Shown piece by piece: positions 48,001 to 57,000 of a stretch of DNA of 64,000 nucleotides (position 1 is the stretch's first letter; the number at the start of each line of letters is the position of its first letter). Source of the DNA: Enchytraeus crypticus (taxonomy: Eukaryota; Annelida; Clitellata; Enchytraeida; Enchytraeidae); NCBI GenBank assembly GCA_905160935.1, contig CAJHZI010000232.1, forward strand, positions 62,001 through 126,000, written 5' to 3'. The notes beneath the pieces are model-generated. The model saw only the letters and a list, made by a program, of their open reading frames with translations, ran no database searches and was not told where the DNA came from. Made by a program: the position numbers and the translations under genes.

Positions 48001-51000
48001 TGGTCACCGAGATAGAGGCAGTGCAGGATGTTCTCAAGAGAGCTGTGCTTGTAACATGGAAGGTAAGCTCAGTCTCAATTCATATTGCTTCAATCTAGAG
48101 TGCAGTTTCTTGAATTCCTTCAAGTTCTCATATAACTAAAGTCAAGTTCAACAGTAGATTACCCTACTAACAGTATAATTTAAAGTTATCAAAGATAACT
48201 CTATTTGTGATACATATGATTGCATTCTACTTATTTCACTAGTATTTTCTCCTCTTAGCGTTTTATATCCATAAGCCTGCAAATTGTAGCCATAACACAA
48301 ATTCGGTGACAGGTGTTGCTATGTATTCTGCTATTCTGTGTTGTTATGAATTAATGACTCTCTAAACTATAACATTGGTGTTCTGAGTAGAGATGATTTA
48401 AGTTGGTCGATTTAAATCGACTGATTTAAATCTGCTGATTTAAATCTGCTGATTTAAATAGCTGTAAATGATGATTTAAATCATGAATTAAAATCGCAAT
48501 AAAAGATTCAACAAAAAGTTATTCTGTCTGCAGTAGTTTTTATCAATTCGTTCAACATTAATATCATTTATACAATCTTACTAATAGTGTTATTTATAAT
48601 TGGGCTTATTATTTATAGCTAGAAAACCCAAAACAATCTATTTGTTACTCTTTTAATGGAATAATTGGTAATATGGAAAATTTTCAAGCTAGGCTGGCAG
48701 TTAGTATTGATTCTTTGCTGCTGCAACTGGTGGAAGATGTTGAAGTCTGTTTACTGGTAGCTGTCTTTAAACTGCCTTTGTAATTGCGTGTAAGATGATC
48801 AGGTCTGTCACATTTTCTAGTGTATATCATTCACCCAAAATCACCATCATCTTCCCTTTATGCCCAGTTTAACTAGAGTCGGGATACAAATGGACCTTCA
48901 CCACTCTTCTTTGACCCATACCATATCATCAGTCAATTCCTTATAATCTCTTCCATTCGTTTTAGAAAATGTTATGGTAATTTCTGTAGTCTAGGTGCTC
49001 ATCAACCGAATGCCCTTTCTGACATTGGTTTGAATTTTAGTTCTTTAGTCGCCTTCTGCGACACGTGCAGTCACCGGTTATCTGTTCTTTAAACAACCCG
49101 GGCACAACAAGGGTGATCATTCATATGTATGTATCAAGAGAAGGTGAATCGGAATGTTTCTTCGATGGACTGGTGGAAGTCTCAGGCCGACCGACTTAAT
49201 CTAGATATACAGGATGAGTAAAAAAATATTTTACCTGCAAAATGTTTGAATATCTCAGGCTATTGTTAATATTTTCCAAAAAACTTTTACCAATTACTAA
49301 GGACTAATTTATGACGGGTTGGCCTATTTTCATCCATTTTGGTACATAGATAGACCAGTTATGCAAGTTTTAGCAGAGGAAGGTGTAATCTTTTTTTTTA
49401 CTCACCCTGTAAATTAACTTGTGGTTCAACTAACTTACAGCAACTGCTTTATCTGCAAGAGTCGAGGGAGTTTTCTTTTCATTTAGACTTGTTCACTCCA
49501 AACCCAGAAAGCGATTTCATCTTTAAAAGGAAAAGATGGGGAGCTGGTATTCTTGTTCATATTGCTCAACTGGAAATTGTTTCATTCCGATAATAGTCAC
49601 ATAGTGAGCCACTGATAATGTCAACCACACTGACGTTAAGGATCAAACAACAAGTAGCAATGACAGAGTAGAAAGAGATCCAAATGTTTTTAATTCAGAT
49701 AAACAAGGCAGGAAGTTATGAGTCTAGTTATGGATTGCTGCTTAGTGCAGCATGAAGAAGCCACAAGAGAGTCTAATATTTTGGATTTGACCTTAACTTC
49801 TGATGAAAATGAGATAGAGGATTTGAGAGTCATTGAGCCAATTGGATACAGTGACCACAATACTATAATATACAAATTCCTGTGCTCCAATGGTATAAGG
49901 TTGATGAAAGGCCAGAAGGGAGAACTTCAAGAATGCAAATTGTGGGAGTATTAACAACATTTTAAAGGCTGTAGATTGGGAGTTGAATTAGGGAATGGCG
50001 ATATAGATACTCGATGGACTAAATTTTGTGACATGTTATGGAGGGCCTGCAATGGCAATGTTCCAAAAACAAGATTCATACACAGAATGCTATCTAAATG
50101 GTTTAATGCAGAAGCTAGAATATGGCAAATAAAGAAATATGCCATGTGGGTGAAATTTCAATGTTGTAAGGACCATGAGAGTTGGCAAGAATATAAAATT
50201 GCAAGGAATAAGTGTAATAAGGAAGAGAAGAAAAGTTTTGAGGAGAAATTATCTAAAAATGTTAAAATTGATGCAAAGTCATTTTACTCATGTTAGAAGT
50301 AAGTCCAAAGTCAGAGATGCAGTGGGCCCACTAATCAATTCAGATGGTATAGTTGTAACAAGGAAGAATGAAATGTGTAATATTCTCAATAACTATTTTA
50401 ATTCAGTGTTTGTAAAAAAATCCAACTTGAGAATGTTGCCGCAAATAGATCTTTTACTGGAAGAGGGACAGGGGATGGAAAGTATTTTAGTGGATGCGGA
50501 GATTTTAGAAGAGAAGTTAAAAAGATTAAAACGGGAGAAAGACCGGGGGTTGATGGTATTCCCACTAGTTTACTAATTGAATCGGCAAATTATATTTCTA
50601 GGCCAATTTCTATAATTTTTATTAACACATTGCACAGAGGATGCATACCAATTCAATGGAAGATGTGAAATGTAATACCTATTTACAATGGTGGGAAAGA
50701 GGGTTGAACCAGGGAACCCTAGACCTGTGAGCCTTACACGACATTTATGCAAGGTGCTTGAGAGTATAATAAAGGATGAGGTAATTTTCTACTGAAACCG
50801 CTCTTTGTCGTATACATAATGATCTTACCTTGGCCGTGAGTAGTAAACAGGCTTCTGTCGTGGTTCTTCTAGATCTCTCTGCTGCCTTCGATACAATTGA
50901 CCATGGCATTCTAATAAATAGGCTTAAATCTTGTTTTGGTATTTCTGATTCTGCTTTTTCCCTTCTCACATCATTTCTCTCATGTCGCTCACAATCGGTT

Positions 51001-54000
51001 GTTACTGGTCAAAGCTGCTCTTCTGAACTACCCCTCATACACAGTGTTCCTCAAGGTTCAGTGTTAGGTCTATTGCTCTTCTCTTCATATATCACTCCTC
51101 TAAGCTACCTGCTTGCACAGTCCTCCGTAAATTTTCATTCCTATGCTGATGACACACAACTATACATTTCCTTTTCTAATAATGATTCCGATCATAAACT
51201 AGCGCATCTCTCATCCATTTTAGACAAGGTTTATTCCTGGTTTTGTGCTAATCCTCATGCTGTTAATCCCTCCAAAACTGAATACCTTTTAATCGACACT
51301 CCTTTGCAAAGAAGTAAAATTACTAATAACTCTGTTAATTTTCGGAATCTTGCTCTTTCACCTTCTCGATCCGCCAAAAAGTTTGGAGTCATATTTGATG
51401 AAAACCTTGACTTTAAATCCCATCTCTTCTGTTTGTCGCGCTTCTTTCTTTCAGATTCCTCAGATTAGGCAAATACGTCTATCCCCTACTAGAAATTTGG
51501 CCACCAGCCTTGCTAATTCTATAGTTCATTCACAGCTGGACTACTGTAATTCAAATAACATTCAAAACTCTGCGATTTGGCAATGGCAAGCCTTCTTACT
51601 TATCTGAAATTCTTCTTCCCTATCGTCCCTCATGCGCACTTTGTTTCACCAATGCCAATCTTCTCTCTGTTTCAAATATTCTCACATCATTAGGTAGACA
51701 TTCATTTTCTTACGCAGCACCTACAACCTGGAACTCTTTACCTGCTAATCTTTGCTCGTGTTTTTCTCATTCAACATTTTCTAACAAGCTTAAGACTTAC
51801 CTTTTCCCACTATAGACATAATAATTCTACACTGACCATTTTTAGATCACCGGACTGGTTTTCGTTTAGGACCTTTCTTCTCCTCAGGACATTTCTGTTG
51901 CAGATTGGTCTGGGTGATTTGATCTGTAGTGATGTTTGCTGTTTACGTCCCTGACATCATCCCTGGATGAGGAGACGGACGTTAAACCTTTATTATTATT
52001 ATTGTTATATTAAGCAACAATTTGAAATCTAGTCAGCATTAATTAGAAAATAGCTAAAGTAAAACTATTCCTACATATACAGTCATGGCCAAAAGTTTAG
52101 CACCGATGAGCATTATTCACTAAAAATTTGTATAATGTGCCTTAGTAACAATATTTCCCAAGTGAAAATCGGTCAATCACTAGAAACATGATGCTGGGCT
52201 GTCACTTGTTACTAAATACACTTGTTTGATTAATACAATGATTATTTGCTTGAGTGATTAGTGTCTGGCATGATACACCCTCTGTGAACCAGGCAAGGTA
52301 AATATTCCAGTTTGCAGACGTCCAGCCAGAGACTGTTCAAGCGTAGCCGTAGACTTCACCAGTGACCGTCAAGTAACTTGTTGGTTGTTAGGAAGTTATT
52401 GTCTGTTACGTAACTGAACTCTGGTTCACTATTTGGTACTTACGCCCTCTTTTGGCAGCCCAGCTTATGTATGTATCTCTCTCCTACTGGTCATTTGATA
52501 AATCGACTTGAATAGTTCACAGTATAGGACAGGAGTTAAGCCATTTATTGAATTATCACTAGAATTCCCTTGTAGTAGCAAAACAACTTAGTTTTTGACA
52601 TTTTGCATACAATATTATACTCATAAGGTAATAGATTTGAAATTGTATCAGCACAATGGGAAAATCCAAAGAAACTTCTCCTATAAAGCGTGCACAAATT
52701 GTGGTACTGCATGAGCAGAACAGGTCTCATAGTGAGGTAGCTAGACGTTAACACATAGCCAAGTCGAGAGTGACTCGAGCTATAGCGAGAATGAATGAAC
52801 TGAGGTGCTATAAGTCTCGCAGAAGGTCTGAACGTCCGCGCATCACCTCGCCTCGCACTGACAGAAAAGTCCGACGTGTTGCTACAGCGCATTCAACCTG
52901 GTCATCAGCGTAAATTGCTTCTCAAGCACGATCAGCAGTAAGTGGCAGGACTGTGAGAAGACGTCTTCTAACTGAATTCAACCGACCATCGCGACGCCCA
53001 GCAAGGAAACCTCGCCTGACCGCCAAGAATATCAAGGATCGCCTGAGGTTCTGTAGAATCTACCGTCACTGGACGTGTGATAATTGGACGAAAGCTCTCT
53101 TTTCGGACGAATCAACGTTCTCGCAGTTCAGATCCTACATCAGAAACGTGCGGCGTCCAGCAAATCAACGGTATAACACCCGCTATGTGATACCGTCTGT
53201 GCGGCAAGCACCAACAATAATGGTCTGTGGAGCTTCTCAGGAACTGGTAGAGGTGGCCTATGGTTTATGCCGAAAAATACTTCGATCAACGGACACAAAT
53301 ATCTATCAGTTTTGCAAGATAAACTATTGTTAAACATGGAATTGCTTAACTGTTCAATATTTCAGCATGATAGAGCGCCCTGCCATCCGTCAGCCATTGT
53401 TACCAACTGGCTCACAGAACAAGGTGTGGAGGTCCTTGGACCTTGGCCTGGGTCCAGCTCAGATCTCAATCCTATTGAAAAACTGTGGGTTTGCATGAAA
53501 CAGAAGGTAGCAGCAATGAATCCGTCATCTGAACAAGAACTTATTAAAGCAATTAAGCGAGTGCGGACTAGCGAAATAACACCCAAGTACTGTCGCAATC
53601 TTGTGCATTCCATGCCTGACCGGATTAAAGCAGTCATTGCAAACAAAGGAAGGCACACCAGATACTGAGACTAGTGAAAATATGGATGTAGTACATTGAC
53701 ATTTAATAAACATAAACAGTAGTTGCTTTACTTTTAGCACGTCTGGCGCTACAGATTAATGTATGGCAAGTTTAGTGTATTTATCTAATCGGTGCTAAAC
53801 TTTTGGCCATGACTGTATGTTAATAAAGTAAAAAATAGGGTAAGCCTATGAAATGTAAATGATACGCTCTTTAATCTTTACTTAGCTGGTGCAAAGACTT
53901 AAAAATAGGCGTAACATGTGAGTACTTGGAACTACAAAAAATTGCTCGCGCAAGAGAATTCTGAACAAACTGCAACCGATCAGTCTCACAGCCAGGGAGA

Positions 54001-57000
54001 TTTAAAAACAGGGAATTGCAGTAGTCCAACTTCGATTGCACAAGAGCAGCACCAATTGTAGCAGCTGTCTCACGTAACAAAAATGGACGTATTCGACGAA
54101 GATGACGGATAGTGAAGAAACATGCTTGTGAAGTTTTTGTTATGTGTTTGTGGAAAGTTAGGTGTTTATCAAGGGTAACACCGAGATTTCTCACAGAAGA
54201 AACAGGTGATATTGTATTACCCGAAGATAACGAAAGAGTTTTACCATACAGCTTCAGAAGCTGTTGAGGTGTCCCATCCAACAAGAATTCGGTCTTAGAT
54301 TGATTAAGTGCCAAGAAATTAGCAGACATCCAAGAGGATGTAGGCTGATAACTTTGTTGTAGGAGGGTCCAAGCATCAGAATAGGAATTAGGGGTTAAAC
54401 AATTGTACATTTGAGTGTCATCAGAATATAGTTCCTGATCAAGAGAATGAGAAGAGAGCTTAATGTTGTTATATAGAGGTTGAAGAGGATAGGATCAAGA
54501 ACGGAGCCTTGAGGCACACCATACTTTAAGTGGGAAGGCGAAGAGATATACTCCATCAATTTCACATTAAAAGAACGATCCGTCAGATAGGAGGGAAACC
54601 AACCAAGAACAATTCCTCGAATACCAAATCAGGAAGAAAGACGTTCCAGAAGAATATCGTGATCAATGGTATCAAATGCGGCCAAAAGATCAAGCATACA
54701 TAATCCAGTTAAGCGTTGCGTGCATACGGCATTAACAATAGAATTGCACACAGATGGAAGCACAGTTTCAGTTGAACGATGCTAAGTACAAGCAGCTTGA
54801 TGCTTATTAAATTGATCATTGTAAGAGAGATGAGTAGAAAGCCTCAGAGGAACAATTCTTTCAGTGAGTTTAGATATGTATGACAGATTAGATACAGGCC
54901 TGTAATTCGACAATGATTCCTTATCCAGTGTGGGCTTTTTAAGCAAAGGAGTAATAACTGCGAGCTTTAAAGCGCTAGGAAATATGACAGTAGAGAAAGA
55001 AAGATTAACAATCAGTGCTAATATAGGAGCAAGAATGTGAATACACTTCTTTAAAAGAGACGTTGGGATAGGGTCCAAGTCACAATGTTTGGCTGGAGAG
55101 TCTAAAACTAATTTAGTATTCTGTTATATTGTAACTGGAATGAAATTAGAAAGCTCGTCCTTGGAATGATTCTCTACTGGAGTATGAGGAGTAGAGTTAG
55201 AAGCTGGAGTGATAGATACTCTAAGATTCATTCAAGCATGCATACAAAATGAAGTTTTATTGCAATTTATCGTCTACAGGCGAGATAAATCCCTGTTCCC
55301 CTCTATGTATCTAGATGGGGGAAAGGGCCCGGCCCCCTTTGGCCTGGTGATCAAATTGTTATTGTTTTTATTGTGTTCATGGCTATATGTGTGTGTAATT
55401 ATGTACAGAATATGCGAGTATGAAAACTAAAGGGTATGAAAACGGTGTAAGTAAAAGAAGTTTTTTCCAGGTGAAGGCGTGGGTGTAGGATAAACAAAGA
55501 TATCTATCTAGATAGTGTCCAAAATAATTTCGATGATTATCATACAGGAGTGTTGAATAATGAATATTAGGGAAGCTGATAATTACTGGCTGTGATTGTA
55601 ATTATTATTATTAATTGTTAATTGACATTATGTAATTCTAAGCAATAGGCTGGAGCCAGTGGCGATGTCGGTAAGTTATTCGACCGCAGATCAGTATGTG
55701 CGGGCTTAAAATCCTGGGCTCGCCTGTCACTGGCATCACTTTCAAGTGAGGCAATTTACGTTAGCATTAGCTTAGCTTAGCTTTAGCTTTTACGAAATAG
55801 AACAGCCTGCAAGGTGGCAGTTGTGTGTAATGAGATATTAAGACCGCACTCCTCACATCTTGAAAGGAACATTTTAGATATGTGTGCCTGCCAATTTGCA
55901 ATCTTTGAGGTCACCCACCAGTGTGACCTCTATCAAGGAGGTTACTAGTAGAATCAAGGCTGGGTGGGTAAAGTGGAGTGCAGCCAGTAGAATGCAGTGT
56001 GAATGAATGAATACCACTACGACTGAAAGGTAAATTTTATAGTTCGTAATTAATATTTCGGTGGTTAGGCCAGTTATAATATATAGTGTAGAGCACGGGG
56101 CACATATTAGGGAAGAGGAACAGAGGTTGCATGTGGCTGAGGTGGGAGTATTGCTTCTAATGTGCGGTAAAGCTAGGAAGGATAGAATTGAAAATGAATG
56201 TGAGAACGAATTTGAATGTTGAGGGGATTAGGGATAGGTTAGCTCAGTCGAGATTGAGATGCTATGGTATGGCCATATAGTGAGAAATGCAGAAGAGCCT
56301 GAGGAGGATGTAGTGGAGAAAGTATGGAGGGACAGATGTAGGTTAAGTTAGAGAGAGGTAGACCATAACTGACGTGTGATGTGATAATTGAGAAATATGA
56401 AATTAGGGGATTATATTATCTGTTGATATAGTTGGGACAGAGAGAAGTGGAGAAGGTCTATTCGTAGCCCGACTCTAGCTAAACTGGGATCCTTCATCCA
56501 AGGGAAGTTGATTATGATGATGATAATGTTGATGATGGTGATGATGATGATGATAGAGGTCACTCACCACTGATACTAATTCAGTGGTCCTTAAGTGGAA
56601 ATATGTTGATATTGGTCATTTTAATATCTGGTTAAAAATCTGAGTTTTAAAGAGACTGATCAATTAACCAGTGACCCACAAAATACATGTATGTGCTAAG
56701 ACGATATTGAATTTATATCTGTTTTAGCCACCAGAACTTACGTCGGCAGGATGCAATCGTATTGATAGTTTTGACATAGTGCTCAGCTGTGCTGGAGGAT
56801 GTACTGGCTCAAGGCAAAACAAGCCAAATATTGAACGCGAGTGGACGGCTTATGTCGGCTATGAAGACACTCTGGGTAGCTCTGCAAGAATAAGTATACG
56901 AGTGGTGAATGATGAAGGATTGGCTGGACCTTTCTCTCAGTCAGTGCCGGTCATCCTTACTTCACAAGAGCCAGCCACCATTCAGTCAAACGACGACAGT

